Shown piece by piece: positions 1-9,028 of a stretch of DNA of 64,000 bases (positions within the stretch are counted from its first letter, which is position 1; each line of letters starts with the position of its first letter). The notes below the pieces were generated by a model. That model saw nothing but the letters and a program-made list of their open reading frames with translations. It did not search any database and was not told where the DNA came from. This DNA is from Cytophagales bacterium (GTDB lineage: Bacteria > Bacteroidota > Bacteroidia > Cytophagales > Cyclobacteriaceae), in contig JAKSDQ010000250.1 of assembly GCA_022360015.1 (NCBI GenBank), forward strand, positions 22,666 to 86,665. The letters run 5' to 3'. The position numbers and the translations under genes were made by a program.

Positions 1-137
1 GTTTTATGACGAATAGTTACTTTGCTTTTTCATATCAATCGTTTTCATCTATTAATTTTATGTATGTAGCCCGACTGCCGAAACGACAACATTCAGTGCC
101 AACAAGATGATAGTCCTTGCGTGTTTGTTGTTTCATG

Positions 138-1094
138 TCAATAAATAGTTAATTTGTTTTTATTCAAATCATAATCAAATTGCATTACCTTGCTCATGTC
201 TTTTATCAGACTTGATAATGTCACACTTTCATAACTTCCTGTAAAGCGATTGACTTTTTGCCTGTTACTTTTGATTTCTACCTCCACATTGAACCATCTT
301 TCCAGGGTTATAGCTATTTCTTCTAATGATTGATCATTAAAAACTAATCTGTTGTCTTTCCACGCCATAAACAATGTTGCTGCAGTGCTATTTCGGGATA
401 GTGTCTGCTTCATGGAAGAGTAGGTACCTAATTGGTCTCTCATAAGAATGAGAGATTCCCCTTTTTTTGTCGATAACCGTACTTTACCCTCCGAAACAGC
501 CACTGTTGTGGTAGTTTCATTGGCATAAGCCCGGACATTGAAAGTTGTACCCAAAACACAAATATTGGTGTGTGAGGTAATCACCTTAAAAGGTCTTGAA
601 CTATCGGGAACCACCTCGAGATATGCTTCACCACTAAGGTAAATGACACGGGCTGTATCACTAAACTGCGCAGGCACACTAAGTTCACTATCGACATTAA
701 GATAAATTATAGTCCCGTCTTCCAGTATCATACGCTTCTTTTCTCCCCTTAGCGCTTTTGTCACATGGTAGGAAGTATTAGATGGCCTGTCACCATGGCT
801 CTTGACAGCCTGGAATCGATACACATAGTAGATCGTTGCAAAAGCCAGGATTGCAGATACCGCAATTCTTAAAGGAGAAAGCCAAAATCGTTTTGACCCC
901 ACTTTTGTCGACTTAGGCTCAACTTGTTGCCATATATCTGTTTTTAGTGACCTTTTGTCAATTCCCTTAAATACATCATCAACGGAGTAGTCCCTTTCAT
1001 TTGAGTAAAGCCATGCTACCACCTGCCGTTTTTCTGCCTCGGTACATTGGCCATTGAAGTATTTTTTTAAAAGTTCCGGGGTAATATCCTCCAT
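138..1094 (-). CDS. FecR-family anti-sigma factor
   Basis: Inner-membrane anti-sigma factor that would hold the adjacent ECF sigma factor and receive a signal from a TonB-dependent receptor. The 318-residue protein has a cytoplasmic N-terminal region (about 1-75), one membrane segment near residues 76-95 (ILAFATIYYVYRF), a FecR domain around 115-215 with the typical GEAYLEV and LGTTFNVRAY signatures, and a C-terminal DUF4974-like region with the ITLERWFNVEV motif. It lies downstream of the sigma gene on the same strand with an 80-bp gap, which is the usual sigma/FecR order. A SusC/TonB receptor often follows; that would lie left of the window and cannot be seen. Confidence 0.93.
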   Translation of the reverse strand: MEDITPELLKKYFNGQCTEAEKRQVVAWLYSNERDYSVDDVFKGIDKRSLKTDIWQQVEPKSTKVGSKRFWLSPLRIAVSAILAFATIYYVYRFQAVKSHGDRPSNTSYHVTKALRGEKKRMILEDGTIIYLNVDSELSVPAQFSDTARVIYLSGEAYLEVVPDSSRPFKVITSHTNICVLGTTFNVRAYANETTTTVAVSEGKVRLSTKKGESLILMRDQLGTYSSMKQTLSRNSTAATLFMAWKDNRLVFNDQSLEEIAITLERWFNVEVEIKSNRQKVNRFTGSYESVTLSSLIKDMSKVMQFDYDLNKNKLTIY

Positions 1095-1174
1095 ATATAT
1101 ATGCGTGTTTGTATATATAATAACATAAGGAGATCATAACCCTAGTCGCGAAGGCAAAATTTCTTTTTTTATTT

Positions 1175-1729
1175 TCAAGAATGCAAATGAAGTTCTTTAG
1201 CCAGATAACTCCTGGCATTTCTGATGTGGTATTCTACGGTTTTAATAGAAATATCCAACTTCTCTGCGATTTGTTTGTGACTCAGGTTGCCTTCCCTGCT
1301 AAGGTGAAATACGGTCTTACATTGGAGGGGTAACCGGTCAATGGCACCATTTAATTGTTCTTTCAATTCACCGTAATATATTCTATTCTCCGTAGTGTTT
1401 TCAGATTCGAGGAAGTTTTGGGAAAAGCGGTCAAAATGCTTTTTGTTAATCTTTTGATTGCGGTAAAAATTATAGACCTGGAATTTTGCTGCCCGTGCCA
1501 GATAATGTTTCAATGGTCGGGAAGCCTTTAATTTGGTACGGCGTTCCCAAAGTGATTTGAATATGTCCTGGGTAAGTTCTTTGGCATCTTCATGGGACAG
1601 AAGACCTTTATAACATATTGAAAAAACATATTCCCAGTAGCGGTCAAATATAATTTTAAAGGCTTTTTCACTGCCCTTACGCAAGTGCCTGACCAGCGTT
1701 TCGTCACTATCTGCATCTGTAAATAACAA
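1175..1729 (-). CDS. ECF RNA polymerase sigma-70 factor (Bacteroidota type)
   Basis: A 184-residue sigma factor with region 2 at about 20-90 (FKIIFDRYWEYVFSICYKGL, then DAKELTQDIFKSLW) and region 4 at about 120-175 ending in the helix-turn-helix LSHKQIAEKLDISIKTVEYH. This length and domain order match ECF factors that pair with FecR. It would redirect RNA polymerase to a small regulon, probably a nutrient-uptake outer membrane system. The gene is followed by the FecR anti-sigma gene. The 500 bp upstream separates it from a divergent gene. Confidence 0.93.
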   Translation of the reverse strand: MLFTDADSDETLVRHLRKGSEKAFKIIFDRYWEYVFSICYKGLLSHEDAKELTQDIFKSLWERRTKLKASRPLKHYLARAAKFQVYNFYRNQKINKKHFDRFSQNFLESENTTENRIYYGELKEQLNGAIDRLPLQCKTVFHLSREGNLSHKQIAEKLDISIKTVEYHIRNARSYLAKELHLHS

Positions 1730-2227
1730 AACTGAATTTATTAGTTGGGTTGTGAAACATATATTCTAAAACTTTCCTCTCACCGATCTTTTCTCATTTT
1801 AAGTTACCCTGAACTGATTATGAAAAAAATCGAACCATACCCCTATCATTCATGCTTTCCTAACAAGCCATTTTCTTAATCTCAAAGAATTCTTTCATGC
1901 TCAGAGCTATTTAGAATTGATCTAAATAATACAAAGGTATGATCAATAATTTTTGAATCAATCCCCAGCAATAGGTAATTTAGTTGACTAATAGTAGTGA
2001 TTATTTCATGGGCTAACCCGACCTGAAAATGACCGGCAGTTTGTAAATATCTGTGAAACAATCATAAAGATCCTTATTTTTGATTTTGTGAATTATTTGC
2101 TGAAAACACAAAAAATTAACGAATGGTAGTCCGCAAATTATTTTTTCAATGGCGATATGCTAACCTGTTTTTAAGCATCTGTACATCAACGGCAAAGTGG
2201 CCGAATGGTGACATTTTTAGCTGATCA
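1730..2227. other. Intergenic region between divergent genes, no gene seen
   Basis: About 500 bp of AT-rich DNA between the sigma factor (minus) and the DUF6671-like gene (plus). The longer open frames here are antisense shadows. No convincing promoter pair, hairpin terminator or RNA gene could be recognised, although both divergent promoters must lie in it. Confidence 0.5.
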
Positions 2228-3112
2228 ATGACAAGAAATAAAAATATGCCTGATTGCACCGACAAGATAAAAAGCCTGTTTTCCAATAGAAAGCTGGTGA
2301 TTGCGACAAAGCATGAAAAGGAAAAAGCCATCGCACCTTTGGTGGAATCGGCCCTTGGCGTAAAGTGTTTTGTTCCTGAAAACTTTGACACCGATGTTTT
2401 AGGCACCTTTACCGGCGAAACGGAGCGGAAAGACGACCCCTTTACCACATTGAGAAATAAATGTCAAATGGCCATGTCATTAACCAATTGCGACCTGGCC
2501 ATAGCCAGCGAGGGCTCCTTTGGCATGCACCCGGCTATTTTTTTTGTACATGCCGATGATGAGATCCTTATGCTGTTGGACAAAAAAAATGACCTGGAAA
2601 TTGCCGCCCGGGAGCTAAGTGTTGAAACCAACTATAATGGGGCGGAAGTAAAGTCTGAGGAAGAACTTCTGAAATTTGCCGAAAAGGCAGGTTTCCCTTC
2701 TCATGGTTTGGTCCTTCGCATGGAAAAAGAGCATGTGGAAGACATACACAAAGGGATAACGGACTGGGATAGTTTGAAGAAGATCTACGAACAACTTATA
2801 TTAAAATATGGCAGGGCTTATTTGGAAACAGACATGCGCGCGATGTATAACCCAACCAGGATGGCGGTAATTGAAACAGCAGCCAGGAAATTGGTGAATA
2901 AAATCAATTCCTGTTGCCCGCAGTGTGGTACACCGGGTTTTGCAGTCACCGGCACCAAACCCGGATTGCCATGTGGATTTTGCGGGTTGCCTACACAATT
3001 GCCCCTGGCCCATGTGTGGTCTTGTGTTAAATGCCAGTTCACCAAAGAAGAAAACGCCCCCAACCAAAAACAAGAAGCAGATCCGCAATATTGTGACCGG
3101 TGTAATCCGTGA
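2228..3112 (+). CDS. DUF6671-like zinc-ribbon protein
   Basis: A 294-residue protein that resembles the DUF6671 family. The N-terminal part (about 15-200) is an alpha/beta domain containing IATKHEKEKAI and LAIASEGSFGMHP. The C-terminal part carries three CxxC-type pairs (CPQC, CGFC, CVKC, then CDRC), indicating one or two zinc ribbons. The function is unknown. It could alternatively start at the Met encoded at 2249, which would shorten the N terminus by seven residues. It ends before the TPP riboswitch and is not obviously part of that operon. Confidence 0.8.
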   Translation: MTRNKNMPDCTDKIKSLFSNRKLVIATKHEKEKAIAPLVESALGVKCFVPENFDTDVLGTFTGETERKDDPFTTLRNKCQMAMSLTNCDLAIASEGSFGMHPAIFFVHADDEILMLLDKKNDLEIAARELSVETNYNGAEVKSEEELLKFAEKAGFPSHGLVLRMEKEHVEDIHKGITDWDSLKKIYEQLILKYGRAYLETDMRAMYNPTRMAVIETAARKLVNKINSCCPQCGTPGFAVTGTKPGLPCGFCGLPTQLPLAHVWSCVKCQFTKEENAPNQKQEADPQYCDRCNP

Positions 3113-3196
3113 CTAAAAGACCACTTCAACCATGAAAATTTTTAAAACCGGAGACCGATTTAAAACCTTTAAGCAACTTTAAAAGAAAATGTTTTA

Positions 3197-3204
3197 TATC
3201 TTTG
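3197..3204 (+). promoter_or_regulatory. Candidate -7 promoter element for the TPP operon
   Basis: TATCTTTG fits the Bacteroidota -7 consensus TAnnTTTG and lies about 75 bp before the riboswitch aptamer. No exact TTTG stands at the expected -33 distance, so the call rests on the -7 box and position only. Confidence 0.45.
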
Positions 3205-3275
3205 TCACCCACACTGAAAACACAAAAGATTACCCGTAGAGGTGTAATCATACATTTCAGTGGTTTTTTTAAATA

Positions 3276-3363
3276 CGCATCGGGGTGCTTTTTCCCTGCA
3301 TGAAAAGGCTGAGATAATACCCGGAAACCTGATCTGGATAATACCAGCGAAGGGAATGTGGCA
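3276..3363 (+). promoter_or_regulatory. TPP (thiamine pyrophosphate) riboswitch
   Basis: The conserved THI-element blocks are present in order: CGGGGTGC, then GGCTGAGATAATACCC, then ACCTGATCTGGATAATACCA and GCGAAGGGAATGTGG. This is the aptamer that binds thiamine pyrophosphate. It precedes a three-gene operon and is followed by an intrinsic terminator, so control is probably by transcription termination when TPP is abundant. Confidence 0.95.
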
Positions 3364-3387
3364 GTTTTAAGGTGCTAAGTCTGCAAA

Positions 3388-3424
3388 GCCGCATATTCTA
3401 AGATCAGGATATGCGGTTTTTTTG
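3388..3424 (+). terminator. Rho-independent terminator of the TPP riboswitch
   Basis: The stem CCGCATAT / ATATGCGG encloses a 12-nt loop and is followed by a run of seven T. It lies between the aptamer and the first gene, so it is most likely the expression platform of the riboswitch. Confidence 0.85.
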
Positions 3425-3440
3425 TTAAACTGATAGTAAC

Positions 3441-4148
3441 ATGGCTTTTGAACTGATCACCCCGGAATTAAAAGAATGGCAAAACCGTAAAGAATGGTTT
3501 TTCCAAAGACAATATACCGACACTTACGAGCTTTGGTATGAAGGTCGCTATAAACGCGCTGAAATATGGCAGAAGAAGGTAATAGCCGACCTGATCGGAA
3601 GCGATAAAAATATTCAGACATTGCTGGAATTCGGTTGTGGTACCACCCGTTTTACCCGGTGGTGGAAGGAGATAGGTATTGAGGCCACAGGGGGTGATAT
3701 TTCCCCTTTTATGCTGGCACAGGGTGCGCATTTGTTTGATGGGGATTTGGTTATGGGTGATTCTCATCACATGCCTTTCAAAGATAATACTTTTGATGCC
3801 GTAGCTTTCATTACCACTTTTGAATACTATCGCGATCCGGTAAAAGTGATCCGGGAAGCTGCCCGGGTGGGGAGACATGGAATCGTGTTTGGCATGATGA
3901 ACCGTAACTCCCCTAAATTGATACGCAGAAGGGCCCAGCAGCTTTTTGGGAAAAACCCATTTTACATTTCCGCAAGATTTTATACGCCTGCTAAACTTAC
4001 AGGTCTGATTGAAAAGGCATTAGCCGGAGAAAAATATATGATCAAGTGGATATGCACCGGTCTGCCCAAGTGGTTTCCTGTGCAGGAATGGCACCTTCCT
4101 TATGGTGATTTTTTTGGATTGTATGTAAAAAAAATAGATAGCTACTGA
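3441..4148 (+). CDS. Class I SAM-dependent methyltransferase, TPP-riboswitch operon
   Basis: A 235-residue Methyltransf_11-type enzyme. Motif I reads LEFGCGTTRFTRWW at about residues 54-67, followed by GGDISPFML and a motif IV-like FDAVAFITTFEYYRDP. The substrate is unknown. It is the first gene after the TPP riboswitch and lies one base from the next gene, so it should be repressed by thiamine pyrophosphate. A methyltransferase is not part of textbook thiamine synthesis, which makes the operon unusual. A Trm112-like zinc protein, the kind that partners methyltransferases, is encoded 1.8 kb downstream. Confidence 0.88.
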   Translation: MAFELITPELKEWQNRKEWFFQRQYTDTYELWYEGRYKRAEIWQKKVIADLIGSDKNIQTLLEFGCGTTRFTRWWKEIGIEATGGDISPFMLAQGAHLFDGDLVMGDSHHMPFKDNTFDAVAFITTFEYYRDPVKVIREAARVGRHGIVFGMMNRNSPKLIRRRAQQLFGKNPFYISARFYTPAKLTGLIEKALAGEKYMIKWICTGLPKWFPVQEWHLPYGDFFGLYVKKIDSY

Positions 4149-4149
4149 C

Positions 4150-5211
4150 ATGGCATCGTTTCCGGAAGCAGGTAAAGTAGATGACGAATTCTTTAAGACC
4201 CTGATATATCCTGGCCTGGGGGCGAACAGGCAAGAAGTAAAGGTAGGCCCTGAATATGGCGTGGATGTATCTGTTGTGAAATTACCCAATGGGTTGGCTA
4301 TGGCCATGACAAGCGATCCGCTTTCGCTGATCCCCACGCTGGGATTGCGGGAGTCGGCATGGCTGTCGGTACAATTGATGGCCAATGATATGGCGACCAC
4401 CGGTTTTTCCGCCAGATATGCGCAGTTTGTCCTCAACCTGCCCCCCTGGTTGAAGGTGAGGGATTTTGAAATATACTGGCAACATATTCATACGTTTTGT
4501 GAAGCATCGGGAATAGCCATTACCGGTGGTCATACAGGGCAGATAGAAGGGCAGCAATCCACCATAGCCGGTGGTGGTACCATGATTACGGTAGCCCCAT
4601 TTGATGAAATACTTACCAGCAAAGGGGCCAATCCCGGCGATGTGCTCATTGTGACCAAGGAATCAGCCATTATATCTTCATCTATACTGGCCCTGAGCTT
4701 TCCCAAAACAGTAAAGGATACTTGTGGAGCAGAGGTCTATCAGGCTGCCTGTGACCTGTTTTATGAGACTACCTCAGTGGAGGAAAGTCTGGCGGCGGTG
4801 GAAATTGGCCGGCACCGACAGGGTGTTACAGCCATGCATGATGTAACAGAAGGGGGAGTATTGGGGGCCATTCACGAGCTTTCATCAGCCTCGGCATGTG
4901 GCGTGGAAGTGGAGGTGGAAAAAATTCCTGTGGGCCACGCACAACAACAAGTGTGTGGTTACTTTGGCATTGACCCGCTCTTTAGCGTAGGGGCAGGGGC
5001 ATTGATCATGACAGCCCACCCCGGAAAAGCAGCCAGTATCGTTACCCATCTCCAAACCAAAGGAATGAAGGCGGCGATCATTGGCAAGATGATGGAAAAG
5101 GACTATGGGCAGTATTTATTGCAAGGCTCATCCGGAAAGCCATTGAAACATCCAGGTACTGATCCATACTGGAAAGCGTTTTTCCTTGCTTTTAAAAAAG
5201 GATTGAAATAA
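4150..5211 (+). CDS. AIR synthase-related (PurM/HypE/ThiL superfamily) protein
   Basis: A 353-residue ATP-dependent enzyme of the PurM superfamily. The N-terminal half holds the nucleotide-binding part, with VDVSVV, TSDPL and the conserved ANDMATTGFSARY. The middle has ITGGHTGQIEG, and the C-terminal half has the glycine-rich TAMHDVTEGGVLGAIHE. It resembles HypE-like proteins more than ThiL, yet sits in a TPP-riboswitch operon between a methyltransferase and a ThiE-like gene. A kinase or ATP-activation step in thiamine precursor salvage is plausible but is inference. No hydrogenase genes are nearby. Confidence 0.85.
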   Translation: MASFPEAGKVDDEFFKTLIYPGLGANRQEVKVGPEYGVDVSVVKLPNGLAMAMTSDPLSLIPTLGLRESAWLSVQLMANDMATTGFSARYAQFVLNLPPWLKVRDFEIYWQHIHTFCEASGIAITGGHTGQIEGQQSTIAGGGTMITVAPFDEILTSKGANPGDVLIVTKESAIISSSILALSFPKTVKDTCGAEVYQAACDLFYETTSVEESLAAVEIGRHRQGVTAMHDVTEGGVLGAIHELSSASACGVEVEVEKIPVGHAQQQVCGYFGIDPLFSVGAGALIMTAHPGKAASIVTHLQTKGMKAAIIGKMMEKDYGQYLLQGSSGKPLKHPGTDPYWKAFFLAFKKGLK

Positions 5212-5234
5212 GAAAGTTATGAATTAAAAGTATC

Positions 5235-5867
5235 ATGATAAAATATGAGTTGAAAGGGCTTTATCTTGTGGTGGATCCGTGCATACCCGGCATATTGCCA
5301 AAGCTGGAACAGGCCATTAAGGGAGGGGTCGACATGGTGCAAATATGGAATCATTGGCTGCCAGGGCATCAAAAGGAGGAGTTTATTCATACAGTGTGTG
5401 ACATGGCACACCAGCATAACATTCCGGTATTAATTCATGAGGCCTGGGAATGGCTCAGCCGCACCCCCATAGATGGTGTACACTTCGACCAAATCCCTGC
5501 TAATTGGCAGACGGTCAAAAAAGAAATTGATACATCACTGATAACCGGTTTAACCTGTGGTAATGATCTGGAAAAAGTCCGGCTGGCCGCAGAACAGCAA
5601 TTTAGTTACATTTCCTTTTGCGCCCTGTTTCCTTCCGAATCAGCGGGAAGTTGTGAAATTGTTCTGCCTGAGACTATTCTCAAGGCCAGGCAGATCACTT
5701 CTATACCGATTTTTGCTTCCGGAGGTATCGACCATGGGAATCTGGACAAAGTTCTTCCGTTAGGTGTTGATGGGGTAGCGGTTATTTCAGGTATTCTTAA
5801 AGCACGTAACCCGTCTATCGCGGCTTACCAGTATCGACAGGTGTTGGCAGGGTTTGAAAATCAGTGA
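5235..5867 (+). CDS. Divergent thiamine phosphate synthase/TenI-family protein
   Basis: A 210-residue TIM-barrel protein of the ThiE/TenI family: GLYLVVDP at the start, GVDMVQIW, DGVHFDQIP, LITGLTCGN and FASGGIDHGNLDKVLPLGVD near the end, where the phosphate is bound. The family joins HMP pyrophosphate to thiazole phosphate (ThiE) or isomerises a thiazole (TenI). The usual Q-x-R-x-K loop that contacts pyrophosphate reads VQIWNHW here, so canonical ThiE activity is uncertain. It is the third gene of the TPP-riboswitch operon, 23 bp after the AIR-synthase-like gene. Confidence 0.85.
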   Translation: MIKYELKGLYLVVDPCIPGILPKLEQAIKGGVDMVQIWNHWLPGHQKEEFIHTVCDMAHQHNIPVLIHEAWEWLSRTPIDGVHFDQIPANWQTVKKEIDTSLITGLTCGNDLEKVRLAAEQQFSYISFCALFPSESAGSCEIVLPETILKARQITSIPIFASGGIDHGNLDKVLPLGVDGVAVISGILKARNPSIAAYQYRQVLAGFENQ

Positions 5868-5979
5868 AGGCGTTATAACTATTGGAGCAAATGGGGACAT
5901 TTTGGTGCCTTTTTACCACTGATTTACAATAAAAGAAATTTATTTTGACAGTATATGAATCAGAAAATGAGTTTAGAAT

Positions 5980-6267
5980 ATGAAAGCATCATTGATTAAC
6001 AAACTGGCATGTCCTTTTGACAAGCAGGAATTACAAATACAGGTATATAAAAATGGCCCTGAGAACAGTATCATCGAAGGCATTCTAACATGCCGCACCT
6101 GTAAAAGGTACTATCCTATCGTGCATGGTATCCCGATTATGTCACCCGACGAATACCGGGAACAGGCGTTGGAACAACCCTTATTGCAAAGGTGGAAATA
6201 CCAACTGGAAGGCAAATTTACCATAACGGATGATTTCAGAATGCTCCCCGAAAGTACAGGGGAGTAA
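5980..6267 (+). CDS. Trm112-like zinc-binding protein
   Basis: A 95-residue protein with LACPFDKQEL near the N terminus and a second CRTCKRYYPIVHGIPIM motif; CP..D and CxxC pairs followed by YPI..GIP are typical of the Trm112p/UPF0434 family. Members stabilise SAM methyltransferases or are of unknown role in bacteria. It follows the TPP operon by 112 bp on the same strand, so a link to the operon methyltransferase is possible but not shown. It converges on the haloperoxidase gene with only 12 bp between the ends. Confidence 0.8.
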   Translation: MKASLINKLACPFDKQELQIQVYKNGPENSIIEGILTCRTCKRYYPIVHGIPIMSPDEYREQALEQPLLQRWKYQLEGKFTITDDFRMLPESTGE

Positions 6268-6279
6268 CCGCTGTTTTGC

Positions 6280-7761
6280 CTATCCTTCCCCGAGATGTTT
6301 CTTATAGAATTTCCATACCTCACGGGCTACATCTCTTCCTAACTCCAGGCCTGCAATGTTATCAGACTGAATATGGTAACCTCCCAGAACCCGTGAGATA
6401 CCCGCCATATCGGCAGTCCCTGTAAATGTGGGGAATTCAAGTATGACCTTTTCTCCAAGGTTTTCCGGTTCTGTAAGCGCACCGGCCACCAGTTCCACTT
6501 TTACTCCAAATTCGTCGCTACCGGTAAAAAGCCTGAGTGCCTCACCACAGGCACCACTTACGCAACTATGCCCTGATACATAGCTGGGAAAAGGGGGGCA
6601 AAGAAACGTTTCAGGGGAATAAGGTCTCCATTGTTGCCCTTTCATCGGTATCATTCCCTTTCCTGGCCCTCCCCAGGCCTCGATCACCTGGTCTTCAAAG
6701 TATTGATGAACCAATGCATAGGGCCTTGCATAATCATAATACATTTTTGAATCCCATGAGGCGATAAAAGCATCCATGGCGGTAACCTGGTTAAAAAAGT
6801 ACATCTTTACGTCCTGATCCAGTGTATGATGGTCCCTTATTGAGACATCCTGGGCAAATTTCAACCAGTGCCCGGCTTGTTGCACCGACTGGGGACCGTC
6901 CCGCATAAACTCCACCAGGGCCTTTTGTTTATCAGTTAAGGTAGCTTGCAGCGCTATTACTTCTTCCACCTCTTGCTGAAGTTGCTCCGAACCAATCATA
7001 GGCGGTGGTCCGGGCCTGAACTGATCGGCCGATTTTAAGGCCACCGGTTTCACTTTGTCCCAGAAAGGTGTCAGGCACCCCGGGGCAAATTTACCGCCCT
7101 CACCATCTGAAAAATACTTAGGTTGCCACCGGTTCGGATCTATGTTTTTATCTGCCGAGTTGACGGGCTCGTAGCCTACGTAATTGAAATAGGGTTGTTC
7201 GTTAGAACCAGCTTCTTCCCCATACTGATTAGCCCCGTCGCCCTTTCTTGCCGCTATTACGTCCCTGGCGGCGAGGTTGCCAATGCCTTCCGGCGTATTC
7301 GGATCCAATGATGTATTGGCCGGATCAAACCCCAATTCCACCATAAATCTTTCAAAAGATGCTTTGTCAGAATAGTAATATTCATTCATGGCCCGGAATG
7401 CCGCATAGCTGATGGCAATTTCTTTGTTTTTTACCGTATGTTCACTTTCCGGCCTTCTGGCTACGGTGGTCAGATAAACAGGGATCGCTTTTTGATCGTA
7501 CCTGGACCAGGCATCAAAAACGGCAACGAAAATCAACCCCAGGTAACGGGAGGTGACAGTGGGTCTTGGCGTAAACCTTTCGGTATCATTGGCGGTGGCT
7601 TCAAGGGCCATTTTTCCCCATTTGTACGCTATATTATCAGCCCCCTTTGGTTGTCCCGGTGAGAGGAAATTGCGCTCATTATGTTGGTTTTTCTCATTTT
7701 TACAGCCTATTGCCAGGCACATACCTATAATCAGGGGTACTAATATTCTATTCATTTTCAA
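6280..7761 (-). CDS. Vanadium-dependent haloperoxidase-like PAP2 lipoprotein
   Basis: A 493-residue exported lipoprotein; the N terminus LIIGMCLAIGC is a lipobox signal. The vanadate/phosphate-binding motifs of the PAP2/haloperoxidase fold are all visible: K-x6-RP (KMYYDYARP), P-S-x-x-SGH (PSYVSGH) and SRxxxGxHxxxD (SRVLGGYHIQSD). The family oxidises halides with peroxide or acts as a phosphatase; the length suits haloperoxidase-like bacterial members, but activity cannot be told from sequence. It is a single gene with no obvious operon partner. Confidence 0.88.
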   Translation of the reverse strand: MKMNRILVPLIIGMCLAIGCKNEKNQHNERNFLSPGQPKGADNIAYKWGKMALEATANDTERFTPRPTVTSRYLGLIFVAVFDAWSRYDQKAIPVYLTTVARRPESEHTVKNKEIAISYAAFRAMNEYYYSDKASFERFMVELGFDPANTSLDPNTPEGIGNLAARDVIAARKGDGANQYGEEAGSNEQPYFNYVGYEPVNSADKNIDPNRWQPKYFSDGEGGKFAPGCLTPFWDKVKPVALKSADQFRPGPPPMIGSEQLQQEVEEVIALQATLTDKQKALVEFMRDGPQSVQQAGHWLKFAQDVSIRDHHTLDQDVKMYFFNQVTAMDAFIASWDSKMYYDYARPYALVHQYFEDQVIEAWGGPGKGMIPMKGQQWRPYSPETFLCPPFPSYVSGHSCVSGACGEALRLFTGSDEFGVKVELVAGALTEPENLGEKVILEFPTFTGTADMAGISRVLGGYHIQSDNIAGLELGRDVAREVWKFYKKHLGEG

Positions 7762-7982
7762 CTAACATTATGGAAATGGTACAAAAATTTTTATTAAACT
7801 AAGGAAAATCAAATGTTTATTCTGATGATACAAGTCATCTTTTTATTTAACTGCACATGCGCTAAAAATGCCTTTACAGCTTATTAGGTTTCAGATAACC
7901 AACTTATATCTGACTTAATAAAACACATTATCCTATGCTACACAAATCAGGTTTTTAGCCTGTTCAGGGTCGCTGCGATATC

Positions 7983-9017
7983 TCAGTAACTCATCTCGTC
8001 CATCTTCACTTTACCCTTGAAGGTCCAGAAAACAAATCCGGTATAGATGGCAACGAGCGGAGCCCCAATGGCAGCTATGGTAAGCATGATACCCAGTGAT
8101 TTCATTGACGAGCTGGCATTGTATATGGTCAGGCTGTTAGCCGGATCGGATGTCGAAATGATAATGGTGGGATACAACTCGAAAGCCACAATGATAAGGA
8201 GCATGGCTACAGTAATTGATGAGAAAACAAATGCATACCAGTACTTCCGTTTGGTCAGGAGCCTGGGAATATTAGCAATACTCAGGAAGGCTATGAGGGG
8301 AATAATGAAAAACGCGGGATTTTCCTTAAAACGGTCGGACAGATGCGGAAAATAAATCAGTGTAAATATGGTAGTAATGCCGAAACTTACCAGAAAGAAT
8401 ATGATGGCCCTTTTTGCCTGCACGATCATACGGGCAAATAACCTGCCTTCGGTTTTCATTATCAGGTAAATGGCGCCATGCATCATGAACAACGCAAGCG
8501 TTGAAATGCCCACCATGATCGCGTAGGGGTTGATAAAACCTAGCCAGTTACCATCAAATTCCTTGTCCGGGCCGATGGCCATTCCTTGAAGAACATTTCC
8601 AAGCACAATTCCCAGAAGCATTGCCAGCATGGTGCTGGATACACAGTATGATATGTCCCATAGCTTTCTCCACCATTTCATGGGTTCTTTGCTTCTAAAT
8701 TCTATCGAGACGGCCCTGAAGATGAGACATGCCAGAAACAACATAAATGGAATGTACATAGCCGAAAAAACAGATGCATAAACCACAGGAAATCCAGCGA
8801 ACAAGGCCCCTCCGCCAATCACCAGCCACACTTCGTTGCCGTCCCAGACAGGACCGACAGCATTCAGGGCTATTCTCCGGCTTTCTTCTTTTTTAAAAAA
8901 CAAATGCCAAGCCCCCGCTCCAAGATCAAAGCCATCCAGTATGGCATATCCTGTGAAAACCGCTCCTAAAACCAGGTACCACCAGGTAGGATAATCAATT
9001 CCCAAAAATGTATCCAT
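7983..9017 (-). CDS. cydB: Cytochrome bd ubiquinol oxidase subunit II
   Basis: A 344-residue integral membrane protein with many hydrophobic segments. The N terminus WWYLVLGAVFTGYAILDGFDLGAGAWH and the sequence GPVWDGNEVWLV are CydB signatures. It forms the high-affinity quinol oxidase with CydA, which reduces oxygen to water at low oxygen tension. It follows cydA by 11 bp, forming an operon. No cydX-like small gene was seen after it. Confidence 0.96.
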   Translation of the reverse strand: MDTFLGIDYPTWWYLVLGAVFTGYAILDGFDLGAGAWHLFFKKEESRRIALNAVGPVWDGNEVWLVIGGGALFAGFPVVYASVFSAMYIPFMLFLACLIFRAVSIEFRSKEPMKWWRKLWDISYCVSSTMLAMLLGIVLGNVLQGMAIGPDKEFDGNWLGFINPYAIMVGISTLALFMMHGAIYLIMKTEGRLFARMIVQAKRAIIFFLVSFGITTIFTLIYFPHLSDRFKENPAFFIIPLIAFLSIANIPRLLTKRKYWYAFVFSSITVAMLLIIVAFELYPTIIISTSDPANSLTIYNASSSMKSLGIMLTIAAIGAPLVAIYTGFVFWTFKGKVKMDEMSY

Positions 9018-9028
9018 GCTTTTTGTCT

